DNA of 64,000 nt, from NCBI RefSeq assembly GCF_011634835.1, contig NZ_SIRP01000001.1, forward strand, positions 1,511,603 to 1,575,602, given 5' to 3'. This stretch comes from Isoptericola sp. BMS4. Its GTDB lineage: Bacteria > Actinomycetota > Actinomycetes > Actinomycetales > Cellulomonadaceae. Every line of letters begins with the position of its first letter. Position 1 is the first letter of the stretch. Shown here piece by piece: positions 27,111-35,383 of the stretch. The position numbers and the translations under genes were made by a program. The notes under the pieces are model-generated. The model was not told where the DNA came from, did not search any database, and saw nothing but the letters and a program-made list of their open reading frames with translations.

Positions 27111-27941
27111 ATGTGCGGCGTGCTGATCGTCGCCACCGCCAACGTCAACGGGATCCGCGCCGCCTTCCGGCGCCGCATGGACGCCTGGATCGCCGACCGG
27201 ACGCCCGACGTCCTCCTGCTGCAGGAGGTACGCGCGCCCGACGAGCTGGTGCGCGAGTACCTCGACGGGTGGCACGTGGCCCACGAGCCGTCCGAGCTCA
27301 AGGGGCGCGCCGGGGTCGCGGTCGCGTCGCGGTTCCCCCTGCGCGAGGTGCGCACCGGGCTGGCGCAGCACGGCCCGGCGGGGGAGCAGGAGCCGCCGGT
27401 GGACACCGGCCGGTGGATCGAGGCCGACGTCGTGCTGCCGGACGGCGGCCTGGTCACCGTCGTCTCCGCCTACCTGCACTCGGGGTCGACGAACCCGGGG
27501 CAGGAGCACACGATGGCGGCCAAGTACGCCCACCTGGACAAGGTGACGGCGCGGCTCGCCGAGCTGGGCGAGGCCGCCCACCCCGTGCTGACGGCGGGCG
27601 ACCTCAACATCGCCCACCGCGAGGTCGACATCGCGAACTGGAAGGGCAACCTGAAGAGCGCGGGGTTCCTGCCGGACGAGCGCGCCTACGTGGACCGGTG
27701 GACGGGTGAGCTCGGCTGGACGGACCTGGGCCGCGCGCACGGTGGGGACGGCCCCGGCCCGTTCACCTGGTGGACGTGGCGCGGCAAGGCGTACGAGAAC
27801 GACCGGGGCTGGCGCATCGACTACCAGCTCGCGAACGCGGCGCTGGCGGAGCGCGCCCTCAAGGTCGAGGTCGACCGGGCGCCGTCGTACGAGGAGCGCT
27901 GGAGCGACCACGCCGCGGTCGTCGCCACCTACGACCTCTGA
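27111..27941 (+). CDS. xth: Exodeoxyribonuclease III / AP endonuclease family
   Basis: 276 residues from ATG 27111; GTG 27120 (giving an MLIVATANVNG start usual for the family) is an equal alternative since neither has a strong ribosome site. The EEP-fold residues are present: ATANVNGIR, the metal-binding Glu in LLLQEVRAP, GDLNIAHREVD, the DYQLAN segment and the catalytic WSDHAAV. Cleaves abasic sites and 3' blocked ends in base-excision repair. Confidence 0.94.
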   Translation: MCGVLIVATANVNGIRAAFRRRMDAWIADRTPDVLLLQEVRAPDELVREYLDGWHVAHEPSELKGRAGVAVASRFPLREVRTGLAQHGPAGEQEPPVDTGRWIEADVVLPDGGLVTVVSAYLHSGSTNPGQEHTMAAKYAHLDKVTARLAELGEAAHPVLTAGDLNIAHREVDIANWKGNLKSAGFLPDERAYVDRWTGELGWTDLGRAHGGDGPGPFTWWTWRGKAYENDRGWRIDYQLANAALAERALKVEVDRAPSYEERWSDHAAVVATYDL

Positions 27942-27953
27942 GCGTCCCCGGAC

Positions 27954-28014
27954 GCTGTGGGTACGAAGAGTGCGGGATTCCAGGCCGGAATCCCGCACTC
28001 TTCGTACCCACAGC
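27954..28014. repeat. Long perfect palindrome, 28-bp stem (family B, copy 1)
   Basis: 28-nt arms (left begins GCTGTGGGTACGAAGAGTGC, ends GGGATTCC), loop AGGCC. The first 13 nt match the palindrome at 42029-42090. 12 nt after the xth stop; likely a terminator. The rest of the 228-bp gap to the next gene holds no ORF. Confidence 0.9.
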
Positions 28015-28169
28015 GGGTGGCCCGGGTGAACGTGTGACGGACACCACGCGAAGTGTTCATCTTCTCGTAACCTTCGATCCCTCGTGACTTCACCCCCCGC
28101 TGGTGTGCTCCTGGTGTCAGGTTCACAGCGGGCGTCGTCCGGCGCCCATCACCCACGGGGAGCCCCCGC

Positions 28170-29420
28170 ATGACCGACGTCGCCACGAGGCCGGCCGGCG
28201 CCACCGAGAACCCGTCCGAGGCCGTCGAGGGCACCGCGGCCACTCGCGCTCGCCTCGTCAGCCCCTTCGAGCGCCTCGGCCTGTCCGGCCGGGCGCTGAG
28301 CTGGGCGAACTGGCTCGGCGTCGTCGCCGGCGTCTACGTGCTGATCACCTCCGTCGAGCTCATCGGGTCCGGCTTCAAGGCCGCCACCGGAGGCACGGCG
28401 GAGTCGCTGTTCGCGTTCGCGTCGAACCCCTTCGTCGCACTGATGGTGGGCGTGCTGTTCACCGCCGCGACGCAGTCGAGCTCCACCACCACCTCGGTGA
28501 CGGTAGGCCTGGTGGCCGGCGGCCTGCCGATCGAGATCGCGATCCCCATGCTCATGGGCGCCAACATCGGCACCACCATGACGAACACGCTCGTGAGCCT
28601 CGGCATGGCGCGGGACCGCGACGACTTCCGCCGGGCGTTCTCCGCCGCGACGGTGCACGACTTCTTCAACCTCGTCGCCGTGGCGATCTTCCTGCCGCTC
28701 GAGCTGATGTTCGGCCTGCTGGAGCGCGCGTCGGGCTGGCTCGCGGACGCGACCGGAGGTTCCGACGGCGGGGTCGTCGCGAGCGTCTTCGCCGCGGCCG
28801 GGACCGTCGTGGACGCGGTGACGGAGCCGCTGGCGAACCTGCTCGAGTCCGGCACGTCGTTCCTGCCGGGCGCCTGGCACGGCATCGTCATGATCGTGCT
28901 CGGGATCGGTCTGATCCTGGCCGTCATCACCTGGCTCGGCAAGCTGCTCAAGGTGCTCCTCGTCGGGCGCGCGGCGCATGTGCTGCACCGGTCCGTCGGC
29001 CGCGGCCCGATGAGCGGCGTGGCCAGCGGCGCCGTCGTGACGATGATGGTGCAGTCCTCGTCGACGACGACCAGCCTCATGATCCCGCTCGCCGGGTCGG
29101 GCACCTTCACCCTGAAGCAGGTCTACCCGTTCACCGTCGGGGCGAACATCGGCACCACCATCACCGCGCTGATCGCGGCGTTCGCGTTCACCGGGGCCGA
29201 GGGCGAGCTGGCGCTGCAGGCGGCGTTCGTCCACGTGCTGTTCAACGTCTTCGCTGCGCTGGTCGTCTTCGGGCTGCCGTTCATGCGCCAGCTCCCGCTG
29301 CGCGGCGCGACCTGGCTCGGTAATCTCGCTGCCACCAACAAGGTGTGGGCGGCCGCGTGGACGCTCGGCGTGTTCGTCGGCATCCCGCTGGCCCTCATCG
29401 GCATCACCGCGGTGCTGTGA
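28170..29420 (+). CDS. Na/phosphate cotransporter family protein
   Basis: 416 residues, ATG 28170, GGGGAG upstream. Two inverted-repeat Na/Pi-cotransport domains, each with the signature QSSSTTTS (starting near residues 102 and 295) and GANIGTT downstream. About eight to nine hydrophobic segments. Lacks the C-terminal PhoU-like domain seen in some relatives. Predicted to import phosphate with sodium at the cytoplasmic membrane. GTTCA-containing sequences upstream hint at a PHO box, but the repeat spacing is not convincing. Confidence 0.92.
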   Translation: MTDVATRPAGATENPSEAVEGTAATRARLVSPFERLGLSGRALSWANWLGVVAGVYVLITSVELIGSGFKAATGGTAESLFAFASNPFVALMVGVLFTAATQSSSTTTSVTVGLVAGGLPIEIAIPMLMGANIGTTMTNTLVSLGMARDRDDFRRAFSAATVHDFFNLVAVAIFLPLELMFGLLERASGWLADATGGSDGGVVASVFAAAGTVVDAVTEPLANLLESGTSFLPGAWHGIVMIVLGIGLILAVITWLGKLLKVLLVGRAAHVLHRSVGRGPMSGVASGAVVTMMVQSSSTTTSLMIPLAGSGTFTLKQVYPFTVGANIGTTITALIAAFAFTGAEGELALQAAFVHVLFNVFAALVVFGLPFMRQLPLRGATWLGNLAATNKVWAAAWTLGVFVGIPLALIGITAVL

Positions 29421-29443
29421 GGCCGTACCGCGAGGGGGACCGG

Positions 29444-29749
29444 ATGACGAGCGAGCGCCCCGAGGACGCGGCCGCCGTCGAGCGCGAGCTCGAACGGATC
29501 GTCGCGGAGGCCGAGACGCGGCTCGCGGAGGTCCGCCGCGAGCTCGCCGAGCGGCGGCGCCGGTCCGCGGAGCACGCCGCCCAGCACGCCGAGATCGACC
29601 GGCTGGAGGAGCACCTCGCCAACGCGACCGTCCGCTGGGGCGAGGTGCGCGACTTCTTCGACGACGTCATCACGCACCTGCGGGCACCCGGCGACCCGCA
29701 GGAGCCTGAGGCCGAGGGCGGCACGGACCGCGACGACCCGCCGGCCTGA
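29444..29749 (+). CDS. Small hypothetical coiled-coil protein
   Basis: 101 residues, ATG 29444 after GAGGGGGA, 23 nt after the Na/Pi gene and probably cotranscribed. Residues 10-65 are charged and heptad-like (ELERIVAEAETRLAEVRREL), predicting a coiled coil. The tail is acidic/Pro rich. No recognised family. Confidence 0.72.
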   Translation: MTSERPEDAAAVERELERIVAEAETRLAEVRRELAERRRRSAEHAAQHAEIDRLEEHLANATVRWGEVRDFFDDVITHLRAPGDPQEPEAEGGTDRDDPPA

Positions 29750-29754
29750 GACGT

Positions 29755-29814
29755 GTTGTGGGCGTGATTTTGGCGCTATTCCGTCAGGAATAGCGCCAAA
29801 ATCACGCCCACAAC
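29755..29814. repeat. Long perfect palindrome, 28-bp stem (family C)
   Basis: 28-nt arms (left begins GTTGTGGGCGTGATTTTGGC, ends GCTATTCC), loop GTCA. Between convergent genes, so a bidirectional terminator is likely. A 12-nt piece of the left arm (GTTGTGGGCGTG) recurs at 53901-53912 without a partner arm. Confidence 0.9.
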
Positions 29815-29830
29815 GCTTCCGGGGAGAGTT

Positions 29831-31060
29831 TCAGAGGGCCGGGGCCGAGGGCGGCGCGAGCAGGAAGCCCGGCGCGGTGAGCCCGGCGTCGTCGAACGCC
29901 GCCTGCACCACCGTGACCACCGTCTCGACGTCCTCCACCCGCACCAGCGCGATGGCCGACCCGCCGAACCCGCCGCCGGTCATGCGGGCCCCCAGCGCCC
30001 CGGCGCCGACGGCGCTGTCCACCACGAGGTCGAGCTCGCGGGCGGACACCTCGTAGTCGTCGCGCAGCGAGGCGTGCGAGGCGTTCATCAGCGGCCCGAC
30101 CTCGGTGACCCGTCCGTCGCGCACCAGCGCGACGAACTGCGCCGTCCGGGCGATCTCCGTCACGACGTGGCGCACGCGGCGGCGCAGCACCCCGTCGGGG
30201 TCGTGGGGCTCCAGGGCCACCAGGGCACCCTCGAGCGCCTCCGGGGCGACGTCGCGCAGCGTCTCGACGCCCAGCAGCGACGCGGCCCGCTCGCACGACG
30301 CTCGCCGCTCGGCGTACTGCCCGTCCACGAGCGCGTGCTCCGCGCGGGTGTCCACGACGAGCAGCGTGAGGCGTGCGGGCTCGAGGTCGAACGGGACGGG
30401 GGTGCCCGACTCCAGGGCGGACAGGCCGGGGCGGCTGTCGACCAGCAACGCGTGCCCGGCGGTGCAGCGCAGCGACGCCGCCTGGTCCATCCCGCCCGTC
30501 GGGGCGCCCGCGACCTCGTTCTCCGCCCGCACGCAGGCGGACACCAGCGCCGCCCGGCCGGCGTCGTCGGCAGCCAGGCCCAGCTGGTGCACCTCGTCGA
30601 GCGCCACCGCCACGGCGCACTCCAGCGCCGCCGAGGACGACAGCCCCGCGCCGAACGGGACGCAGGAGTCCACGACCGCGTCGAAGCCGGAGACGTCGTG
30701 GCCGTCCTTCGCCAGCGCCCAGGCGACGCCCGCGACGTACGCGCCCCAGCCGGTCACGGCCCCGGGAGCCACGTCCGCGAGCCGGGTCTGCCAGAGCTCG
30801 CCCGGCGCTTGCGCGGACGCCAGCCGCACGACGTCGTCGTCGCGCCGGCGCAGCGCGACGTACGTCCGGTGGGGGAGCGCCGTCGGCAGCGCCAGGCCGC
30901 CGTTGTAGTCCGTGTGCTCGCCGATGAGGTTGACCCGCCCCGGCGCGGACCACACGCCGTCCGGCGCGCCGACCGCGGGGAAGGACCTGCCGAACAGGTC
31001 GCGCACGCGCTGCGCGCCGTCGTCGGGGGACCAGGACTCGAGCCAAGCGGGAGACGTCAT
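29831..31060 (-). CDS. galK: Galactokinase
   Basis: 409 residues from ATG 31060; an upstream in-frame start at 31111 would add 17 unlikely residues. GHMP-kinase motifs in order: GRVNLIGEHTDYNGG, PFGAGLSSSAALE (ATP loop), GGMDQAASL and TGGGFGGSAIAL. Phosphorylates galactose to galactose-1-phosphate in the Leloir pathway. No galT or galE next to it, so the pathway genes are dispersed. Confidence 0.96.
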   Translation of the reverse strand: MTSPAWLESWSPDDGAQRVRDLFGRSFPAVGAPDGVWSAPGRVNLIGEHTDYNGGLALPTALPHRTYVALRRRDDDVVRLASAQAPGELWQTRLADVAPGAVTGWGAYVAGVAWALAKDGHDVSGFDAVVDSCVPFGAGLSSSAALECAVAVALDEVHQLGLAADDAGRAALVSACVRAENEVAGAPTGGMDQAASLRCTAGHALLVDSRPGLSALESGTPVPFDLEPARLTLLVVDTRAEHALVDGQYAERRASCERAASLLGVETLRDVAPEALEGALVALEPHDPDGVLRRRVRHVVTEIARTAQFVALVRDGRVTEVGPLMNASHASLRDDYEVSARELDLVVDSAVGAGALGARMTGGGFGGSAIALVRVEDVETVVTVVQAAFDDAGLTAPGFLLAPPSAPAL

Positions 31061-31147
31061 GGCCCCCAGTATCACAGTGCCGGTCGGCGCCCCGGGGGCG
31101 CCGATCGGCACGTGAGAGCGTCGGAGCGTCTGGTCGTGGCGCGGACG

Positions 31148-32308
31148 TCAGCGCGAGACCGGGCTGAGGTTCAGCCGCATCCCCGCGAGCCCCCGCGACC
31201 GGGTCGCCAGCCCGCGGGCGACGTCGCGCAGCACCTGCGCCCCCGGGGCGTCCGGGTCGGACAGCACCACCGGCGTGCCGTCGTCGCCCGCCGCGCGGAC
31301 CGCGACGTCGAGCGGCACCTGGCCGAGCAGCGGCACGTCCGCCCCGAGCGTGTCCGCGAGCCGGTCAGCCACCCGCTGCCCACCGCCGGACCCGAAGACC
31401 TCGAGCCGCGACCCGTCCGGCTGCGTCAGCCACGACATGTTCTCCACGACGCCGACGACGCCCTGGTTGGTCTGCGTGGCGATGGAGCCGGCGCGCTCGG
31501 CAACCTCCGCCGCGGCCGCCTGCGGCGTCGTCACCACGAGGATCTCGCTGCCCGGCAGGAGCTGCGCCACCGAGATCGCGATGTCCCCGGTGCCCGGCGG
31601 CAGGTCGAGCAGCAGCACGTCCAGGTCGCCCCAGAACACGTCCGCGAGGAACTGCTCCAGCGCCCGGTGCAGCATCGGACCGCGCCACACCACCGGCTGC
31701 CCCTCGGGCACGAACATCCCGATCGACACGACCTTCACGCCGTGCTCGACCGGCGGCAGCAGCATCGAGTCCACCCGGGTGGGCTGGCGGTCCACGCCCA
31801 GCATGCGCGGGATCGAGAAGCCGTAGATGTCCGCGTCCACCACGCCGACGCTGAGTCCGTCCGCCGCCATCGCCGCGGCCAGGTTCGCCGTCACCGACGA
31901 CTTGCCGACACCGCCCTTGCCCGACGCGACCGCGTACACCTTCGTCAGCGACCCCGGCTGGGAGAACGGGATCACCGGGTCGCCGGTACCGCCCCGCAGG
32001 CGCGAGCGCAGCGCCGCCCGCTGCTCCGGAGACATCACGCCGAGCTCGACGTCCGCCGACGCCACGCCGTCCACCGCCTCCGTCGCGGCCGTGACCTCCC
32101 GCACGAGCGTGCTCTTCATCGGGCACCCCGCGATCGTCAGGTCGATGCCCACCGTGACCCGCGCGCCGTCCGGCCCCTCGCCGTCGTGCACCTCCACCGA
32201 CCGGACCATGTCCAGCTCCGTGACCGGCCGGCGGATCTCCGGGTCGATCACCGACGCCAGCGCGGAACGGACGCGGTCGGCGAGCGTGGGGCGGTCGTCG
32301 GAGGTCAT
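31148..32308 (-). CDS. mrp: Mrp/NBP35 family P-loop ATPase (iron-sulfur cluster carrier)
   Basis: 386 residues, ATG 32308. The N-terminal MIP18/DUF59 domain (about 1-100, with GCPMK) is fused to a ParA-like ATPase carrying SGKGGVGKSS and LLDLPPGTGD. The CxxC that holds the bridging cluster in many Mrp proteins is absent: ENMSWL is followed by TQPDGSRLEVFG. Actinobacterial members often look this way, so function as a cluster carrier is plausible but not shown. Followed by the DUF1003 gene's end 9 nt away on the same strand. Confidence 0.93.
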   Translation of the reverse strand: MTSDDRPTLADRVRSALASVIDPEIRRPVTELDMVRSVEVHDGEGPDGARVTVGIDLTIAGCPMKSTLVREVTAATEAVDGVASADVELGVMSPEQRAALRSRLRGGTGDPVIPFSQPGSLTKVYAVASGKGGVGKSSVTANLAAAMAADGLSVGVVDADIYGFSIPRMLGVDRQPTRVDSMLLPPVEHGVKVVSIGMFVPEGQPVVWRGPMLHRALEQFLADVFWGDLDVLLLDLPPGTGDIAISVAQLLPGSEILVVTTPQAAAAEVAERAGSIATQTNQGVVGVVENMSWLTQPDGSRLEVFGSGGGQRVADRLADTLGADVPLLGQVPLDVAVRAAGDDGTPVVLSDPDAPGAQVLRDVARGLATRSRGLAGMRLNLSPVSR

Positions 32309-32317
32309 GCCTCGATC

Positions 32318-32830
32318 CTACGAGGACGTCGGGCGCGGCCGGTCACCCGGTGGCCGGTCGCGCTCCTCCAGCTCCTCCAGCAGGCTCCGGATCTCCGACC
32401 GCACGAAGTCGCGCGTGGCGACCTCGCCCAGCGCGAGGCGCAGCGCCGCCATCTCCCGTGCCAGGTACTCCGTGTCGGCGAGGTTGCGCTCGGCGCGCTG
32501 CCGGTCCTGCTCCGCCGTCACACGGTCCCGGTCGTCCTGACGGTTCTGCGCCAGCAGGATCAGCGGGGCGGCGTAGCTCGCCTGCAGGGACAGCATCAGC
32601 GTCAGCGCCGTGAACCCGTTCGCGGCGCTGTCGAACCTCAGCTCCTGAGGACCCCAGGCGTTCCACGCCAGCCAGAGGGCGCAGAAGACCGTCAGATAGA
32701 CCAGGAACCGCGGCGTGCCGAGGAAACGGGCGATCGCCTCGGTGGCCTTGCCCACCGCGTCCTGGTCCATCCGCGGGCGGGGGATGAAGGTGCGCCGGCT
32801 CTCCTTCGGCAGGTCCAGGCGGTCAGTCAC
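32318..32830 (-). CDS. DUF1003 membrane protein
   Basis: 170 residues from GTG 32830, overlapping the upstream gene by 8 nt (GTGACTGA), so translationally coupled. Two hydrophobic segments (RFLVYLTVFCALWLAWN and LTLMLSLQASYAAPLILLAQ) and the NRQDDRDR motif define DUF1003. The C-terminal helix is charged. Function unknown. The pairing with an MgtE-N/CBS protein is a recurring actinobacterial arrangement. Confidence 0.9.
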   Translation of the reverse strand: MTDRLDLPKESRRTFIPRPRMDQDAVGKATEAIARFLGTPRFLVYLTVFCALWLAWNAWGPQELRFDSAANGFTALTLMLSLQASYAAPLILLAQNRQDDRDRVTAEQDRQRAERNLADTEYLAREMAALRLALGEVATRDFVRSEIRSLLEELEERDRPPGDRPRPTSS

Positions 32831-34094
32831 GCGGCACCTCCTCGAGGTCCTCGTCGACCTGCTCTCGCCAGTCGTCCGGGAGGATGTGGTCGAGCACGTC
32901 GTCCACCGACACGGCGCCGAGCAGCCGCCGCTCCGGGTCGAGCACCGGCAGCGCCAGCAGGTCGTACGCGGCGAGCATGCGCGTCACCCGCCCGACCGGG
33001 GCGTCCGGGGTCAGCCACTCCGTGCCCGTGTCCAGCATCGAGCCGATCGCCGCGTGCGGCGGCTCGCGCAGGAGACGCTGGAAGTGCGCCACCCCGAGCA
33101 GCCGCCCCGTCGGCGTCTCCAGCGGCGGGCGCACCACGAACACCATCGACGCCAGCGCCGGCGGCAGGTCCTGCCGGCGGATCTGCGCCAGCGCCGTCGC
33201 GATCGTCGTCTCCGGGCCCAGGATCACCGGGTCCGTCGTCATCAGACCGCCCGCCGTGTCCTCGTCGTACGTGAGCAGACGGCGGACGTCCTCCGCCTCC
33301 TCCGGCTCCATCAGCTCCAGGAGCCGCGTCGCCTGCTGCTCGGGCAGCTCGTTCAGCAGGTCCGCCGCGTCGTCGGGGTCCATCGCCTCCAGGACGTCCG
33401 CCGCACGGTCCACCTCCAGGCGCGACAGGATCGCGACCTGGTCGTCCTCCGGCAGCTCCTCCAGCACGTCCGCCAGCCGCTCGTCGTCCAGAGCGTCCGC
33501 CACCTCCGCCCGCCGCGCGTCACCCAGCTCGTGCAGCGCGTCCGCGAGATCCGCCGGCCGCATGTCCACGTACGCCTCGAGGAGCTTCGTCGCCCCCTGG
33601 TCCCCCGTGGACCCCGCCAGCCCGGTCACGGCGTCCACCGGCACCACCAGCGTCTCGCCCCGACGACGCAGCGACAGCCCGCGCGTCGGCTGCCGGCGCC
33701 GCACGAACAGCTGGTCGACGAGCCAGTCCCCGGTCCGCTGCCGGGTCATCGACAGGTCCTCGACCGACGCCTCGCCCGTCCCGTCCGCCAGCTGCACCGG
33801 ACGGTCCAGCAGGTCGCCCAGCACCAGCGACTCCATCGCCCGCTGCTCGAAACGGCGCATGTTCAGCAGCCCCGTCGAGATGACCTGACCCGCGTCGATC
33901 GCCGTCACCCGCGTCATCGGCAGGAACACGCGCCGCCGGCCCGGGACCTCCACGACCAGGCCCACCGCCCGGGGGAAGCCCTTCGCCCGGATGACGACGA
34001 CGACGTCGCGCACCCGACCCACCTCGTCGCCGATCGGGTCGAAGACCTGGGTGCCGGCCAGGCGCGCCACGAAGACCCTCGTCGCCGTGCTCAC
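32823..34094 (-). CDS. Soluble MgtE N-domain / CBS-pair protein
   Basis: 423 residues from GTG 34094 (GGAGGAGG 4 nt upstream). Domains: PRC-barrel-like N-terminus (about 1-170), an MgtE N-terminal superhelical domain with repeated ADVLEELPEDD / LLNELPEQQ units (about 200-290), then a CBS pair (about 290-410) with MTTDPVILGPETTIATAL. The membrane channel of true MgtE magnesium transporters is missing, so it is likely a cytosolic Mg or nucleotide sensor. Coupled to DUF1003 and mrp in one minus-strand operon. Confidence 0.9.
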   Translation of the reverse strand: MSTATRVFVARLAGTQVFDPIGDEVGRVRDVVVVIRAKGFPRAVGLVVEVPGRRRVFLPMTRVTAIDAGQVISTGLLNMRRFEQRAMESLVLGDLLDRPVQLADGTGEASVEDLSMTRQRTGDWLVDQLFVRRRQPTRGLSLRRRGETLVVPVDAVTGLAGSTGDQGATKLLEAYVDMRPADLADALHELGDARRAEVADALDDERLADVLEELPEDDQVAILSRLEVDRAADVLEAMDPDDAADLLNELPEQQATRLLELMEPEEAEDVRRLLTYDEDTAGGLMTTDPVILGPETTIATALAQIRRQDLPPALASMVFVVRPPLETPTGRLLGVAHFQRLLREPPHAAIGSMLDTGTEWLTPDAPVGRVTRMLAAYDLLALPVLDPERRLLGAVSVDDVLDHILPDDWREQVDEDLEEVPRD

Positions 34095-34130
34095 CGCACC
34101 TCCTCCCCGCGCGACACCCCGACCTTCGGC

Positions 34131-34355
34131 GCTCCTGCGCGGGGGCTCGTCGCGTCCACGGTGTCGTGCTGGCGTGGCCGCTGCGGTGCCTCGCTGTGGC
34201 CGCTGCGGTGCCTCGCTGCGGTGCGCCTCGTACCTCGGCGTCCCTGCGCGGGGGCTCCTCGCGTCCACGGTGTCGTGCTGGCGTGGCCGCTGCGGTGCCT
34301 CGCTCCGGTGCGCCTCGTACCTCGGCGTCCCCGCGCGGGGGCTCCTCGCGTCCAC
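34131..34355. repeat. 87-bp tandem repeat in divergent intergenic region
   Basis: A unit running from TACCTCGGCGTCC through GCGCGGGGGCTCCTCGCGTC to GGTGCGCCTCG is present about 2.5 times: starts at 34231 and 34318 are exactly 87 bp apart. An earlier copy from about 34123 carries an internal 22-bp duplication (GTGGCCGCTGCGGTGCCTCG). It fills most of the 364 bp between the MgtE-like and stress-protein genes. Not coding as far as can be judged. Confidence 0.88.
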
Positions 34356-34458
34356 GCGCGCCAGCCTACGTGGGCGACGCCCCCCGTTCCTGGTGGCAGG
34401 CCAGCGAGGCGCGCGCGATCTGCTGGTGCCGGTGCCGACCGTGGTACAGACTGGGCGA

Positions 34459-35298
34459 ATGAGCTTCAGCCAGAAAGCTGTGCCCCGCGTCCCGACGCTC
34501 CCGGGCGGTGACGAGGTCGCGGCCTACGACACCTACCTCGAGGCCCAGCAGGCGGTCGACTACCTGTCCGACAACAAGTTCCCCGTCGAGCACGTGACGA
34601 TCGTCGGGACGGACCTGCGCATGGTCGAGCGCGTCACCGGCCGCCTCTCCTACGGCCGGGTCGCGCTCGCGGGCGCCCTGTCCGGCGCGTGGTTCGGTTT
34701 CTTCGTCGGGCTGCTGCTCTCGCTCTTCGGCGGAACGGGGGCGACCAGCGTGATCTTCGTCGGCATCGCCCTCGGCGCCGGGTTCGGACTGATGTTCTCC
34801 GTGCTGTCCTACGCCTTCACCGGCGGCCGGCGCGACTTCACCTCGTCGTCGCAGATCGTCGCGTCCTCGTACGCGATCCTGTGCGCCGCGGAGCAGGCCG
34901 GCGACGCGCGCGCGATGCTCATGGAGTCGCCCAGCGGGCTGGGCAAGGCGCGCCGGGGGAGCACCACACGGCAGGCCGCCCCGGCGACGACGACGGCGGC
35001 ACCCGGCGCCGAGGCGCCGCCCGCGCCCCGCACCCCGGACCCGCGCTGGACGACGCCCAGCGGACAACCGCGCTACGGCGCCATGCGGCCCGACCAGCCG
35101 CAGTCGCCCGCCCAGGCGGCTCCGCCCCAGCAGACCACGACGCCGGACCAGGCTCAGCAGCCCGCCCAGCCGCAGGCGCCCGCGCAGCCGGAGCAGACCC
35201 AGCAGCCGGAGCCCCAGCAGCCCGCGCCGCCGCAGTCTCAGCCGGAGGAGCCGCGGGACCCGTACGCGCCGCCGTCGGACGACGACCGCCGCGCCTGA
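34459..35298 (+). CDS. General stress protein 17M/YflT-like domain membrane protein with Pro/Gln-rich tail
   Basis: 279 residues from ATG 34459. TACAGA at 34445-34450 suggests transcription starts at or next to the ATG (leaderless); no ribosome site is present. The N-terminal YflT-like domain (AAYDTYLEAQQAVDYLSD, about 20-70) is followed by two hydrophobic Gly-rich hairpin segments (WFGFFVGLLLSLFGG; SVIFVGIALGAGFGLMFSVL). A long Pro/Gln-rich, presumably disordered tail follows (about 175-279). Divergent from the MgtE-N/CBS gene. Confidence 0.85.
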   Translation: MSFSQKAVPRVPTLPGGDEVAAYDTYLEAQQAVDYLSDNKFPVEHVTIVGTDLRMVERVTGRLSYGRVALAGALSGAWFGFFVGLLLSLFGGTGATSVIFVGIALGAGFGLMFSVLSYAFTGGRRDFTSSSQIVASSYAILCAAEQAGDARAMLMESPSGLGKARRGSTTRQAAPATTTAAPGAEAPPAPRTPDPRWTTPSGQPRYGAMRPDQPQSPAQAAPPQQTTTPDQAQQPAQPQAPAQPEQTQQPEPQQPAPPQSQPEEPRDPYAPPSDDDRRA

Positions 35299-35307
35299 GG
35301 CACCACC

Positions 35308-35375
35308 CCGGGTCGGCAGTTCGTCCCCGGGTCGGCACACAAGTCTGCCGACCCGGGGACGGAGTGCCGACCCGG
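35308..35375. terminator. Nested long hairpin between convergent genes
   Basis: The module CCGGGTCGGCA occurs twice on the left, separated by GTTCGTCC, and its complement TGCCGACCCGG twice on the right, giving a stem of about 30 bp with one small mismatch and an 8-nt loop. Similar in size to the five long palindromes but built by module duplication. Confidence 0.85.
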
Positions 35376-35383
35376 CCCGCGGG

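Noticed and set aside
28026-28125. PHO box before the Na/Pi cotransporter
   Set aside because: GTTCA-like pieces occur (28055 and near 28116) but not as the 11-nt direct repeats expected for a PhoP site.
30074-33274. Very long plus-strand ORF opposite galK, mrp and DUF1003
   Set aside because: Arg/Pro/His-rich translation with no domain; an artefact of high GC on the strand opposite three well-supported genes. The same holds for other long antisense frames (for example opposite adnA, nudC and uvrD2).
34131-34355. CRISPR array
   Set aside because: Units are 87 bp and contiguous with no unique spacers, and no cas genes are nearby.
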